Of a DNA stretch of 64,000 bases, positions 36,521-45,643 are shown one piece after another. The position numbers and the translations under genes are program-made. The stretch covers positions 4,689,501-4,753,500 of the forward strand of contig NZ_WBOF01000001.1 in NCBI RefSeq assembly GCF_009569385.1. Reading direction: 5' to 3'. This DNA comes from Streptomyces kaniharaensis (GTDB lineage: Bacteria; Actinomycetota; Actinomycetes; Streptomycetales; Streptomycetaceae). A model generated the notes under the pieces. It was given only the letters and a program-made list of their open reading frames with translations. It was not told where the DNA came from and did not search any database. How positions within the stretch are numbered: position 1 is the stretch's first letter; each line of letters opens with the position of its first letter.

Positions 36521-37050
36521 GCGCCGCAGAACATCACCCGAACCACGACTGGCACGCCAGTACGGCCAACGTTCACACGAACGAGCGATCACGAGCCGAG
36601 AGAAAAGGGACTTAACGTCCACTGAAGCAGCTCGACCAGCAGGTCGAGCTCTCCATACTCCTTGAGCGCGTCCTCAAGGTCCTCTCGCAGCATCTGCGCA
36701 GGATCGGTCGAATCGACCCTGGCCAGGAGCAGGCCGTCAAGATCAGCCACTTCAAACCCCATCCGCCGGTGATGGCAAGTGCGAAGGCCAGTCTACGAGG
36801 AGTGGGCCGGAAGATCGGGAAGAACGCCCACTCCTGACGTTGGCCTCGTTGCCGGAGGGACCATCATGTGTCAGTGCCTGCCCGCAGTTGAGCTTGAGCG
36901 CTCCACCAGACGGCCTCACCGCCTCGACCGGGCCCGCTGGGTGAGGCGTCCTGACCACTGCCTCTTCGGGTGATCGTCGTGCATCTTGACCACACTGTTG
37001 CCGGTCCGCCCGTATGCTCTCGGCATCGCCTGAGTCACTGGTGGGGTGGC

Positions 37051-38523
37051 ATGCGTACAGAGTGGGGTACCGAACGTCGGTTGACAGCCATCGGTCGCAC
37101 GACATTGTCTGCGCCCGCTCGTCAGGCGCTCGTGGATCGGCAGATCGTCCCGGGCATGAGCGTGTTGGACTATGGCTGCGGGCGTGGTGGTGATGTCCGG
37201 GGCCTGCAGGAGATGCAGTTCGATGCCTCTGGCTGGGATCCGTACTTCTATCCCGACGGCAGGCAGGAACCCTCAGACGCGGTTCTCCTCACGTACGTCC
37301 TCAATGTGATCGAGGATCCGCGAGAACGGCGTGAGACGTTGCTCCGAGCGTGGGAGTTGGCGAGGACGGTCCTGGTGGTCTCAGCCCGGCTGACGTGGGA
37401 GAAGAGCAAGGTCCGTGGCGATGAGTTCGCTGACGGCATCCTCACCAGCCGGCAGACCTTCCAGCATCTGTTTGGCGCGAGTGAACTGCGTGACTTCGTT
37501 CAAGACACCGCTGGCGTCCGGTGTGTGTCGGCGGCCCCAGGGGTGGTGTATGCGTTCAAGGATGACCAGGCCCGTATCGCCTTCCTGGCACGGAGAATCG
37601 TCCCCGATGCTGAGTGGCTGGTCTCCGACGACAAGGCTTCTGCAGGCGCAGCGATCGTCGACTACCTCGAGAAGCGCGGGCGGTTCCCGCGGCTGGAGGA
37701 GATGCCGACCCAACTTGCAGAACTGCTCTCCCACTTGCGTGAGGCGGACCTGCATCGCTTGGTCAAGCGCTCCGCCGACCCTGAGAAGGTCGTCGCAGGA
37801 GTCGGTCGGTCTACCCTCAACACCCTCCTCTTTCTCGCGGTCGAGCTGTTCAACGGCCGGGGCCCGTTCGGAAGTCTTCCGCTGTCCGTCCAGCTAGACA
37901 TCAGGACCTGCTTCGTGTCGTACAAGGAGGCATGCCAGCGGGCCGACCGACTTCTGCTGAAACTCCGTGATGACACCTACATCCGCGGAGCCATGCGCGC
38001 CTCGGCAGCCGGCAAGTTGACGCCGAGCGCCCTCTACGTTCACCGGCGAGCGGTGAGCCGGATCCCCACCGTGCTGCGGCTGTACGAACACTGCGCTTCG
38101 ATCGCGGCTGGGCGGCCAGCCGAGTGGAGTGTCCTGAAGCTCCGGCATGAGGGCCGGGCCGTCAGCTGGCTCGACTACCCGGACTTCGACACCGACCCAC
38201 ATCCGAAGCTGGTGTCGTCGTACTCCGTGGAGATGAAAGGCCTCGACACCTCCTACGTCTCCTATGTCGACTCGGCTAACCGGCCGCTCCTGCACCGCAA
38301 GCACGAGTTCCTGGCAGCCGACGACCCGGACGTCTCCAAGTACCGCAGGCTTACCGAGGCTGAGGTCCGCGCGGGGCTGTATGAGAAGCCACACCTAATC
38401 GGCACCGAGAATGGTTGGGAAGCCGAGTTGGTGCGCTGCGGCCGGGCCCTTCGTGGGCACCGGCTGGTACGCCGGCGTGAGGCACAGACTGAAGCCGGCG
38501 TACCAGCCGACGGATCGAGCTGA
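37051..38523 (+). CDS. DNA phosphorothioation-associated putative methyltransferase
   Basis: 490 residues from ATG 37051. SAM-binding motif VLDYGCGRGGDVRGL near residue 40, then ASGWDPYFYPDG and AVLLTYVLNVIEDPRERRET, as in class I methyltransferases. LVVSARLTWEKSKVRGDEFA then DGILTSRQTFQHLF matches the family annotated as 'DNA phosphorothioation-associated putative methyltransferase', which recurs next to dnd genes. Substrate unknown; nucleic acid or an intermediate is possible. A TATGCT -10-like box at 37013-37018 precedes it. Convergent with dndA: its TGA at 38521-38523 abuts the dndA stop. No terminator seen between. Confidence 0.8.
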   Translation: MRTEWGTERRLTAIGRTTLSAPARQALVDRQIVPGMSVLDYGCGRGGDVRGLQEMQFDASGWDPYFYPDGRQEPSDAVLLTYVLNVIEDPRERRETLLRAWELARTVLVVSARLTWEKSKVRGDEFADGILTSRQTFQHLFGASELRDFVQDTAGVRCVSAAPGVVYAFKDDQARIAFLARRIVPDAEWLVSDDKASAGAAIVDYLEKRGRFPRLEEMPTQLAELLSHLREADLHRLVKRSADPEKVVAGVGRSTLNTLLFLAVELFNGRGPFGSLPLSVQLDIRTCFVSYKEACQRADRLLLKLRDDTYIRGAMRASAAGKLTPSALYVHRRAVSRIPTVLRLYEHCASIAAGRPAEWSVLKLRHEGRAVSWLDYPDFDTDPHPKLVSSYSVEMKGLDTSYVSYVDSANRPLLHRKHEFLAADDPDVSKYRRLTEAEVRAGLYEKPHLIGTENGWEAELVRCGRALRGHRLVRRREAQTEAGVPADGSS

Positions 38524-39660
38524 TCAACCTTGGAATGCGGAAACCGCCGCAGCGATTTCCTGAGCTTCGAGGTTGTCCGTCTCCGCGGGGAACCATGACA
38601 GCCGCAACCCATTCGCGGCGATCTCCTCCGTCAGACCCATCGCCGTGAGGACGTGGCTCGGCGTGTAGGACGCGCTTGTGCATGCAGATCCGGTCGCAAC
38701 CGCAGCAATCTCTTTGAGCCGGACGATCAGGGCTTCTGCGTCCACCCCCTCAAACGAGACATTGAGGATATGAGGCACCCGGTGTTCCGGGTTGCCATTG
38801 AGGTGGTACCGCGTGGAGCCAAGGGCATCGAGCAGCTGTGAGCGGACCTTCTCCGCGCCGGCGAGCCACTGCTCGTGCTCCCTGCGGAAGATCTCCTCCG
38901 CTTTCGCGAGACCGACTACCAGCGGCACCGGCAGCGTCCCCGGACGAAGCTTCCGCTCCTGCCCGCCACCGAACATGATCGGTTCGAGCGGGATGCGGTT
39001 CCAACCGCGCCGCCGGGTCAGCAGCCCGCCGATGCCCTTCGGCGCGCCGATCTTGTGCCCGCTGATGCTGACCATGTCGATCGGCGCGGTGAGGTCGTCG
39101 GGCAGCTTGGCAAAGCCCTGGGCAGCGTCGACGTGGAGGAACGTCGGCGACTCGCGGAGGAGCCGGGCGAGCTCGGCAACCGGCTGGATCACTCCCGTCT
39201 CATTGTTGACGTGCATCAGCGAGACCAGCAGGGTATCCGGGCGCAACCGCTCCTGGATCGCCTGCACGCTGATCCGTCCGCTGCTGTCCGGCTTGAGGAA
39301 GTCCACCTCGAAGCCGCGCGTCTGCAGGTGCTCCAGAGGCTCAAGGACAGCCTTGTGCTCGATCGCCGACGTGATGATGTGGCGCCGCCCGGACTTCTCG
39401 CCATACGGCGCTAGACCGAGCAGGGCGATGTTGTTGCTCTCAGTCGCGCCGCTTGTGAAGATCAACTCATCTGAGGACGCGCCAAGTTGGGCAGCGAGCT
39501 GCTCGCGCGCTTGCTGTACCGCCTTCTTTGCTCGCGTTCCGTACTCGTGCGTGCGGCTTCCGGCGTTGCCGAAGTCCTCCGTCATCCAGTGGAGGACGAC
39601 TTCGGCGACACGGGGGTCAACACGAGTAGTAGCGGCGGCATCCAGATACGTTACCGGCAT
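38524..39660 (-). CDS. dndA: DndA cysteine desulfurase
   Basis: 378 residues, IscS/NifS-like PLP enzyme that takes sulfur from cysteine for DNA phosphorothioation and helps build the DndC iron-sulfur cluster. Motifs: TSGATESNNIALLG (PLP phosphate), HVDAAQGFAKLPDD (PLP-binding Asp), SISGHKIGAPKGIG (PLP lysine) and VATGSACTSASYTPSHVL (catalytic Cys loop). ATG 39660 follows GAGGAGACC. It diverges from dndB across ~90 bp that contains an inverted-repeat operator. Assignment to DndA rather than a housekeeping IscS rests on this position. Confidence 0.9.
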   Translation of the reverse strand: MPVTYLDAAATTRVDPRVAEVVLHWMTEDFGNAGSRTHEYGTRAKKAVQQAREQLAAQLGASSDELIFTSGATESNNIALLGLAPYGEKSGRRHIITSAIEHKAVLEPLEHLQTRGFEVDFLKPDSSGRISVQAIQERLRPDTLLVSLMHVNNETGVIQPVAELARLLRESPTFLHVDAAQGFAKLPDDLTAPIDMVSISGHKIGAPKGIGGLLTRRRGWNRIPLEPIMFGGGQERKLRPGTLPVPLVVGLAKAEEIFRREHEQWLAGAEKVRSQLLDALGSTRYHLNGNPEHRVPHILNVSFEGVDAEALIVRLKEIAAVATGSACTSASYTPSHVLTAMGLTEEIAANGLRLSWFPAETDNLEAQEIAAAVSAFQG

Positions 39661-39690
39661 CGTGGCGGTCTCCTCGGCGCTTCCCGTACA

Positions 39691-39712
39691 GTACGTTTCC
39701 TAGATAACGTAC
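39691..39712. promoter_or_regulatory. Inverted-repeat operator between dndA and dndB
   Basis: Perfect arms GTACGTT (39691-39697) and AACGTAC (39706-39712) around TCCTAGAT. In other hosts DndB represses dnd transcription by binding a TACG-N-CGTA dyad (recalled as a 10-base spacer; here it is 12). A -10-like TACAGT at 39721-39726 follows on the dndB side. A natural candidate site for DndB control of both divergent genes. Confidence 0.6.
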
Positions 39713-39751
39713 AGACACGATACAGTGACGGCTGAGGCGAGAGGCGCGTTG

Positions 39752-40858
39752 GTGGCAGGCGAGACGACATCTGTCGGCTTCGAGTACGTGTTCCCGGCGA
39801 TCCGCGGAGTCCAGGCGGGGCGAGAGTTCTTCGTCTCCATGTGTCCTCTGCGCCTGATCCCCAAGATCTTTTTGTTCGATGAGGATGAGATCGCGCCTGA
39901 GGTTCGGGCGCAGCGGGTACTGAACAAGGGCAGGCTGCCCGCTCTGAGTCGGTACATTCTGGACAATCCGGACGACTACGTCTTCAGTGCCCTCACAGCT
40001 TCGATCGATGGAGACATCCGCTTCGAGAGCATCGCTGAAGCGGGCACCGGAATGCGGGCCGGTCAGATCCGCGTCCCCATGGCGGCGCGGTTTCTGATCA
40101 ACGACGGGCAGCACCGTCGGGCCGCCATCGAGCTGGCCCTCAGGGAGAACCCGGACCTAGGTGACGAGACCATCGCGGTGGTCTTCTTTCACGACGCGGG
40201 TCTGGCTCGCTCTCAGCAGATGTTCGCCGACCTGAACCGCCATGCTGTGCGTCCTTCTCGATCGATCGGCGTCCTCTACGATCAGCGCGACGACCTTGCC
40301 AGCCTGACTCGCTTGCTTGCCATGAAGTCGCCTGTCTTCAAGCAGCAGGTTGAGATGGAGAGCAGCACGCTCTCTGCACGCTCCCGGAAGCTATTCACGC
40401 TGAGTGCCGTGCACTCGGCGAACCAGGCACTCCTCCAGGGCATGCAGATGGAGAAGGAGCAAGCCGACGTTGTGGTCCAAGCCTTCTGGGAGCACGTCGA
40501 CGGGCTCATCCCCGAGTGGGACATGGTCCGCAAGCGGACACTGACTGCCCCAGACGTCCGCCGGGACTACATCCACAGTCATGGAATCGCGCTCCACGCG
40601 ATCGGCCGAGTTGGGAACGCGCTGCTACGCGACTCGGTTGTCCCTTCCAAATGGAAGCCGCGCCTGGTGAAGCTCTCGTCCGTCGACTGGGCGCGCTCCA
40701 ACCCTGACTGGGAGGGCCGAGCGATCATCGGCGGCCGCGTCTCGAAGAGCCACACCCAAGTAACCCTGACCGTGAACTACCTGCGCCGCGCGCTTGGCCT
40801 CCGACTGTCGCCGGAGGAGCAGCGAGCCGAGGACGCGTACAAGCGAGGAGATGCATGA
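39752..40858 (+). CDS. dndB: DndB, DGQHR-domain regulator of phosphorothioation
   Basis: About 368 residues from GTG 39752, preceded by GAGAGG; longer starts (TTG 39749, GTG 39725) overlap the probable -10. FEYVFPAIRGVQAGREFFVS opens the family, and the signature FLINDGQHRRAAIELAL is intact. RSQQMFADLNRHAVRPSRSI and FTLSAVHSANQALLQ follow. DndB is not needed for sulfur insertion but controls its level and operon transcription. It overlaps dndC by ATGA, so translation is coupled. Confidence 0.9.
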   Translation: MAGETTSVGFEYVFPAIRGVQAGREFFVSMCPLRLIPKIFLFDEDEIAPEVRAQRVLNKGRLPALSRYILDNPDDYVFSALTASIDGDIRFESIAEAGTGMRAGQIRVPMAARFLINDGQHRRAAIELALRENPDLGDETIAVVFFHDAGLARSQQMFADLNRHAVRPSRSIGVLYDQRDDLASLTRLLAMKSPVFKQQVEMESSTLSARSRKLFTLSAVHSANQALLQGMQMEKEQADVVVQAFWEHVDGLIPEWDMVRKRTLTAPDVRRDYIHSHGIALHAIGRVGNALLRDSVVPSKWKPRLVKLSSVDWARSNPDWEGRAIIGGRVSKSHTQVTLTVNYLRRALGLRLSPEEQRAEDAYKRGDA

Positions 40859-42363
40859 GTACCCCGACACGACGAGCCGCGCCGTTCGAGGGCAGCAGTC
40901 TCGACGCGGTCGTTGCGGAGCTGACCGAAGAGGTCCGCGAGCTCTACACCGCGGACGAGGTGCCGTGGGTGATCGGCTACAGCGGAGGCAAGGACTCCAC
41001 GGCAATCCTCCAGCTCGTCTGGCTTGCGCTCAAGGAACTGCCCGTCGAGCAGCGCAAGAAGACGGTCTACGTCATCAGCACCGACACGCTGGTCGAGAAT
41101 CCCATTGTGGCCTCGTGGGTCAGTCAGTCGCTCGAGACGATGCGCCTGGCCGCCGAAGAGCAAGCGCTGCCGATCGAGCCGAACCGCCTCACGCCGGCCA
41201 CGAAGGACACCTTCTGGGTCAACCTGATCGGCCGCGGCTATCCGGCGCCGCGTCCGAAGTTCCGCTGGTGCACCGAGCGGATGAAGATCAAGCCGTCAAA
41301 CTCATTCATTCGACGCATTGTCCGCCAGCATGGCGAGGCGATCATGGTGCTGGGCATTCGCAAGCAGGAGAGCCAGGCTCGCGCCCGAGCGATGGCCAAG
41401 CACGAGAAGCGCCGTGTGCGGGACCGGCTCTCGCCCAACGGGAACCTGCCCAACTCGCTCGTCTACAGCCCGATTGAGGACTGGTCAAACGACGAGGTAT
41501 GGACGTTCCTGATGCAGCAGGCCAACCCTTGGGGCTACTCCAACAAGGACCTGCTCACCATGTATCAGGGCGCCTCCGCAGACTCGGAATGCCCGCTGGT
41601 CGTCGACAGCTCCACGCCGTCGTGCGGTGACAGCCGTTTCGGCTGCTGGACCTGCACCCTGGTGGAGCAGGACAAGTCGATGGCCGCCATGATCCAGAAC
41701 GATGAGGAGAAGGAGTGGATGCGACCACTCCTCGACCTGCGCAACAAGCTGGACGTCAGTGATGACAGCCACCTGCGGGACTTCCGAAAGATGAAGGGCA
41801 ACATCCAGCTCTTCGGTGACCGCATCGTCCACGGCCCCTACACGCAGCAGTCCCGCGAGACCTGGCTCCGAGACCTGCTCGAAGCCCAGACCTGGGTACG
41901 AGCCAACGGCCCGGAGGAAGTGCGGAGCCTTGAGCTGATCACCATGGCGGAGCTGCACGAGATCCGCCAGCTCTGGGTGTTCGAGAAGCACGAAGTCGAG
42001 GATTCGCTCCCGCGCATCTACAAGGAGAAGACCGGAGAGGACTTCCCTGGACGGCCCTTGGACGAGCACCTGACGCTTGGTGCGGACGAGATCGACCTGC
42101 TGCGGGAAGCGTGTGAAGGGGACGAGCTGCTGTTCAGCACCGCCCGCGAACTCCTGGCCGTGGAGCGCCGCTTCCGTACGATGACCCGCCGCTCTGGACT
42201 GTTCGAGGAATTGGAAAAGAGCGTCAAGCGAGGCTTCTTCCAGGACAAGGAAGACGCCCATGCCTGGGCGCTGAAGAAGAAGCAGCTGCGCGAAGAGATC
42301 GCCGAGTACCTGCCGCTCATCGAGGACAGCAAGGACGAAGAGAACGCCGATGCTCCTGCGTAA
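40855..42363 (+). CDS. dndC: DndC, PP-loop ATP pyrophosphatase with Fe-S cysteines
   Basis: 502 residues. PP-loop WVIGYSGGKDSTAILQLVW adenylates the backbone or sulfur-transfer target. RPKFRWCTERMKIKPSNSF is the usual PAPS-reductase-like strand. Cysteines in DSECPLVVDSSTPSCGDS and RFGCWTCTLVEQDKS provide the cluster ligands expected for the 4Fe-4S enzyme. A long C-terminal helical region is normal for DndC. Its last 14 bp overlap dndD. Complete, no lesion. Confidence 0.93.
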   Translation: MSTPTRRAAPFEGSSLDAVVAELTEEVRELYTADEVPWVIGYSGGKDSTAILQLVWLALKELPVEQRKKTVYVISTDTLVENPIVASWVSQSLETMRLAAEEQALPIEPNRLTPATKDTFWVNLIGRGYPAPRPKFRWCTERMKIKPSNSFIRRIVRQHGEAIMVLGIRKQESQARARAMAKHEKRRVRDRLSPNGNLPNSLVYSPIEDWSNDEVWTFLMQQANPWGYSNKDLLTMYQGASADSECPLVVDSSTPSCGDSRFGCWTCTLVEQDKSMAAMIQNDEEKEWMRPLLDLRNKLDVSDDSHLRDFRKMKGNIQLFGDRIVHGPYTQQSRETWLRDLLEAQTWVRANGPEEVRSLELITMAELHEIRQLWVFEKHEVEDSLPRIYKEKTGEDFPGRPLDEHLTLGADEIDLLREACEGDELLFSTARELLAVERRFRTMTRRSGLFEELEKSVKRGFFQDKEDAHAWALKKKQLREEIAEYLPLIEDSKDEENADAPA

Positions 42364-44341
42364 CATCACCCTGGAGGACTTCGGCGCCTACCGAGGCAAG
42401 CAGTCCCTCGACCTCACCACCCGCCCCGGTAAGCCGATTGTGCTCATCGGTGGGTTGAACGGCTGCGGCAAGACGACGCTCCTGGACGCGCTGCAACTCG
42501 TGCTCTACGGACCTCGCGCACGCTGCAGCGGACGGGGCAATCGCCCCTACGAGGCTTACCTTCGAGACTGCATCAACCGCAAGGCTGACCCGTCGCGCGG
42601 TGCGGCGCTCACACTCGAGTTCTCGATCACTGTCGAGGGCAAGGAACGCATTTACAAGCTGACTCGAAACTGGGTGGCGAACGGCAAGACCCTGCATGAA
42701 TACGTCAACGTCAAGGTTGACGGCGTCTGGGACCGTGTCATCAGCGAAGGCTGGGCCAACCACGTCGAGGACCTACTGCCCCTGGAGATCGGCTCGCTGT
42801 TCTTCTTCGACGGGGAGAAGATCGAATCTCTGGCCGACCCCGAGCGGGCCTCGGCGGTCATCCAGTCAGCCGTGCACTCGCTGCTCGGAGTCAACACCGT
42901 CCAGCAGCTTCGGACGGACCTCCTCGCTCTTCAGCGCAGGCAGAAGCTCGCTGACGAGGAGCAGGAGGCCATCGACCAGATTCGCGAGTTGGAGGAGCGT
43001 CACGAGGCCGTCCAGGCCGAAGTGGAGCGCGCGCAGGTGCAAGCGGCTTCACTGCGCTCCGCCCTGGGCACAGCCAAGAAGAACATGGTGCGCGCGGACG
43101 ATGCCTTTGCCCGTGACGGCGGGGAACTGTTCGAGCGCCGCAAGGAGCTGGAGGCCCGTCGTAAGGATGCGGCCAAACACCTGACCGCCACTCAGGAAGC
43201 ACTCCTGAGCATTGCTGCAGGCGTGCTGCCACTGCGCCTTTTGACTGATCAGCTCGTTGCCGTCCACAAGCAAGCTGCCGTAGAACAGGAGGGCAACGAG
43301 GCCGCACAGATTCTCAGCGTCTTGGTTGCCCGCGACCAGGAGCTGCTGGCCCGCCTCGAAACGCTACTGCCCAAGGATGACCTGGGAGCGTTTCGCGAGC
43401 ACCTGGACTCGGATCGCCAGCAGCGAGAGCACAGCAGCAAGGCTGAGCGCGTCCTCAACCTGACCCCCGACGGGCAGACGCAGCTCGCTGGGCTTGACCA
43501 AGTTCTGACTCACGAGCAGAAGCGCGCAGACGAACTGCTCGCGCTCGCCGCAGACCAGGCGGCAACCGTAGAAGCACTGGACAGGCAACTGGCCGGTGTT
43601 CCCGATGAGAAGCTGATTGCCTCCCGCCTGGAGGACCGCGAGAGCGCACGCCAGGCCCTGCACCGGGCCGAGGCGTTGCTCGCGGGCGCCGTAGAGGCTC
43701 ACAGCGCCGCCAAGAGCCGCCGCGATGCGTTGAAAACGCAGCTGGAGCGTGCCCACGATGCCAGGGTCAAGAGCCTGGTCCGGGCCGAGGAGATCGAGCG
43801 GATCGTCGCCTACTGCGACCGCCAGCGTGAGGTGATGGACAGGTTCGGCGATGCGCTGCTCAAGCGTCACATCAACCGGCTTGAGGTAGCCGTGCTGGAG
43901 AGCTTCTCCCGTTTGATGCGCAAGCGGGGCCTCGTCCGCGATCTGAACATCGATACGGACCGATTCCGGCTGACGCTTGTCGATTCCGAAGGTGAGCCGC
44001 TGGATCCAGGGCGCCTGAGCGCCGGCGAGCGGCAGCTTTTGGCAGTGTCCCTGCTCTGGGGGCTGGCGCGTGTCGCCGGAAACTGGCTGCCCAGCGTCAT
44101 TGACACCCCGCTCGGCCGCCTCGATAGCCGCCACCGGGAGCATCTCGTCGACCGATATTTCCCACACGCCAGCCATCAGGTGTTGCTGCTGTCGACCGAT
44201 GAGGAGATCGACGAGCACCTCCTGAAGCGACTCAAGCCCTCCATCGCACACACGTACACGCTTGTGCACGACGACACCACATTTACCACCTCGGTTGAGC
44301 CCGGCTACTGGTGGACCTCCGGAGCAACGCATGTCGCTTGA
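42350..44341 (+). CDS. dndD: DndD, SMC/RecF-like ATPase
   Basis: 663 residues. Walker A IGGLNGCGKTTLLDALQLVL at the start, then SLFFFDGEKIESLADPE. A long coiled coil fills ~200-500 (EAVQAEVERAQVQAASLRSA and on). The C-terminal head has the ABC signature LSAGERQLLAVSLLWGLA and Walker B PSVIDTPLGRLDSRHR, then VLLLSTDEEID. DndD hydrolyses ATP and is thought to open or nick DNA during sulfur insertion. Overlaps both dndC and dndE, forming one tight operon. Confidence 0.93.
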   Translation: MLLRNITLEDFGAYRGKQSLDLTTRPGKPIVLIGGLNGCGKTTLLDALQLVLYGPRARCSGRGNRPYEAYLRDCINRKADPSRGAALTLEFSITVEGKERIYKLTRNWVANGKTLHEYVNVKVDGVWDRVISEGWANHVEDLLPLEIGSLFFFDGEKIESLADPERASAVIQSAVHSLLGVNTVQQLRTDLLALQRRQKLADEEQEAIDQIRELEERHEAVQAEVERAQVQAASLRSALGTAKKNMVRADDAFARDGGELFERRKELEARRKDAAKHLTATQEALLSIAAGVLPLRLLTDQLVAVHKQAAVEQEGNEAAQILSVLVARDQELLARLETLLPKDDLGAFREHLDSDRQQREHSSKAERVLNLTPDGQTQLAGLDQVLTHEQKRADELLALAADQAATVEALDRQLAGVPDEKLIASRLEDRESARQALHRAEALLAGAVEAHSAAKSRRDALKTQLERAHDARVKSLVRAEEIERIVAYCDRQREVMDRFGDALLKRHINRLEVAVLESFSRLMRKRGLVRDLNIDTDRFRLTLVDSEGEPLDPGRLSAGERQLLAVSLLWGLARVAGNWLPSVIDTPLGRLDSRHREHLVDRYFPHASHQVLLLSTDEEIDEHLLKRLKPSIAHTYTLVHDDTTFTTSVEPGYWWTSGATHVA

Positions 44342-44708
44342 TACCGTCCGCCTCTCCCAGCCGGCCCGCGACCAGCTCGTGCGTCTCAAGCGCACTACGG
44401 GCATCAAGCACTGGAACGTGCTCTGCCGCTGGGCGCTGGCCATGTCGTTGAGGGACCCCTCCACCCCGCTGGTGAAGGACATCACGACGGACTCCAACGT
44501 GGAGATGAGCTGGAAGACCTTCGCGGGCTCCTACGGCGACATCTACCTCGCGCTGCTCAAGCAGCGCTGCGCGACGGATGGCGATCCCCTCACCGACGAG
44601 TCGATCAACCAGACCTTGACCGTCCACCTCCACCGCGGTATCGGCTACCTCGCTGGCAACAAGGAGATCCGCACGATCAGAGAACTGGTGGGCACAACCT
44701 CAGACTGA
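44331..44708 (+). CDS. dndE: DndE, DNA-binding phosphorothioation protein
   Basis: 125 residues from ATG 44331 (MSLDTVRLSQPARDQLVRLK), overlapping the dndD end by ~11 bp. KRTTGIKHWNVLCRWALAMS with SWKTFAGSYGDIYLALLKQR and LTVHLHRGIGYLAGN are the family blocks. DndE is a small helical tetramer that binds nicked double-stranded DNA. Size and position are as expected for the last gene of dndBCDE. Confidence 0.9.
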   Translation: MSLDTVRLSQPARDQLVRLKRTTGIKHWNVLCRWALAMSLRDPSTPLVKDITTDSNVEMSWKTFAGSYGDIYLALLKQRCATDGDPLTDESINQTLTVHLHRGIGYLAGNKEIRTIRELVGTTSD

Positions 44709-44736
44709 CTGACTCAGCTCCAACGAAGAGAAGTTG

Positions 44737-44777
44737 ACGGCCGGTCTGCCTCACACACTGTGGGGCAGACCGGCCGT
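44737..44777 (+). terminator. Strong hairpin terminator after dndE
   Basis: Perfect 14-bp arms ACGGCCGGTCTGCC (44737-44750) and GGCAGACCGGCCGT (44764-44777) with a 13-nt loop. No T-run, as is common in actinomycetes. It separates the dnd operon from the downstream cassette. Confidence 0.85.
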
Positions 44778-45069
44778 CGCCGTCACGGCGCCCAGTTGAG
44801 CTGCGGCCCTGGACGGGGCCACCAAGTCGCGGAACTTGCGGCTGCACAGAGCGTTGAAGATTTCCCACATTCCCTTGCAACGACCTTGCGTGTCACCCGA
44901 CCTGACAGGTTGAGAGCACGATCCAGGCCGACGAGCCCACAGTTGGAGCAAGTCCTCACGGGCTGTCAGGCCGGTCCTCTATGCTCAGAACCACAAGTCC
45001 ACAGCACTGCCTCCTCTTCGACCGCGAGCCACCGCATGGGGCCCGCAATCAGACACCGGAGCGCACTAC
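44778..45069. other. Intergenic region with probable promoter of the downstream cassette
   Basis: No coding frame. A TATGCTC box at 44980-44986 is preceded by GCCGGTCC. The same pair (GCCGGTCC then TATGCTC) occurs before the Dnd-associated methyltransferase at about 37000-37019, hinting at shared control. No clear -35. Confidence 0.45.
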
Positions 45070-45543
45070 ATGAAGATCAGCGACGAGGTCGTGGCTGCCA
45101 TCGATGCTTTGCAGAAGCAGGCGATGCGCACGGGCGACATGTACCAGTTGGACCGCATCGAGCGCGCCATCGATGAGCTCCTGCGCAACCCTGGGGACGA
45201 CAAGACCCCTGCCCGCCATCGCGTGCGCTCCGCGCTCGCCCACGCCTACGAGCTCCTGCAGCGTCGTAGGGAGATCGCGCCCCAGGGCGAGCTGTGCCCT
45301 GAGCGGGAGACGGTCGGCTACACCGAACAGGGCTACCACCAGGTGGAGCTGCTGGAGTTGATCCGCGTCGAGCCGTCCTTCAAGCACGCCGACCGGGTGA
45401 TTCTCGGGCACTTGGTCCTGGGAGCGGACGCTCTGACCCTTGCCGAGAAGTACGCCGTGCCGGTCCCACGGATGCGCGAACGCATCAGCCGTCTGCGGTG
45501 TACTGCCCGCAAGGCGTGGCCGGATCTAGCTCTGGCTGCTTGA
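45070..45543 (+). CDS. Sigma-region-4-like helix-turn-helix protein
   Basis: 157 residues. The helical N-terminus (SDEVVAAIDALQKQAMRTG, YQLDRIERAIDELLRNP) leads to a C-terminal HTH resembling sigma factor region 4 (RVILGHLVLGADALTLAEKY, VPRMRERISRLRCTARK). No region 2, so it is not a full sigma factor; more likely a transcription or DNA-binding regulator for the cassette it heads. About 100 bp separate it from the GHKL ATPase gene, so it may form its own small unit. Family not recognised. Confidence 0.65.
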   Translation: MKISDEVVAAIDALQKQAMRTGDMYQLDRIERAIDELLRNPGDDKTPARHRVRSALAHAYELLQRRREIAPQGELCPERETVGYTEQGYHQVELLELIRVEPSFKHADRVILGHLVLGADALTLAEKYAVPVPRMRERISRLRCTARKAWPDLALAA

Positions 45544-45643
45544 GAATGCCCTTCCTGTGTCTGGCAGTTCAGCCGCTCGCCGAGGCGCAGATTGCTCTGA
45601 TCACCCAGCTGGGTCTGCCAATGCAAGGCCGAAAGGATCACCA

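Larger units (their letters stand above)
35263..36622 (-). mobile_element. IS5-family element inserted in the GHKL gene
   Basis: Perfect 15-bp inverted ends GTGGACGTTAAGTCC at 35263-35277 and 36608-36622. 3-bp duplication TGA at 35260-35262 and 36623-36625, as is usual for IS5. Carries one transposase plus an in-frame ORF after its stop codon. Confidence 0.9.
33219..36762 (-). pseudogene. GHKL (Hsp90/MORC-type) ATPase gene split by an IS5 element
   Basis: The N-terminal part starts at ATG 36762 (MGFEVADLDGLLLARVDS) and reads ...GELDLLVELL up to the IS. After removing 35263-36622 and one copy of the TGA duplication, the frame rejoins perfectly to ELLQNALDAIDDRRFRLV, recreating the GHKL N-box. 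It continues through IEIEDSGSGIEDIPSVFR (G1 box) and GSHGWGLSAVLALSDRV (G2 box) to a C-terminal domain ending at 33219, about 726 residues in all. GHKL ATPases of this size recur in defence loci as conformational motors. The insertion removes the ATP-binding helix from any 628-residue product starting at 35105, so function is likely lost. Confidence 0.85.
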
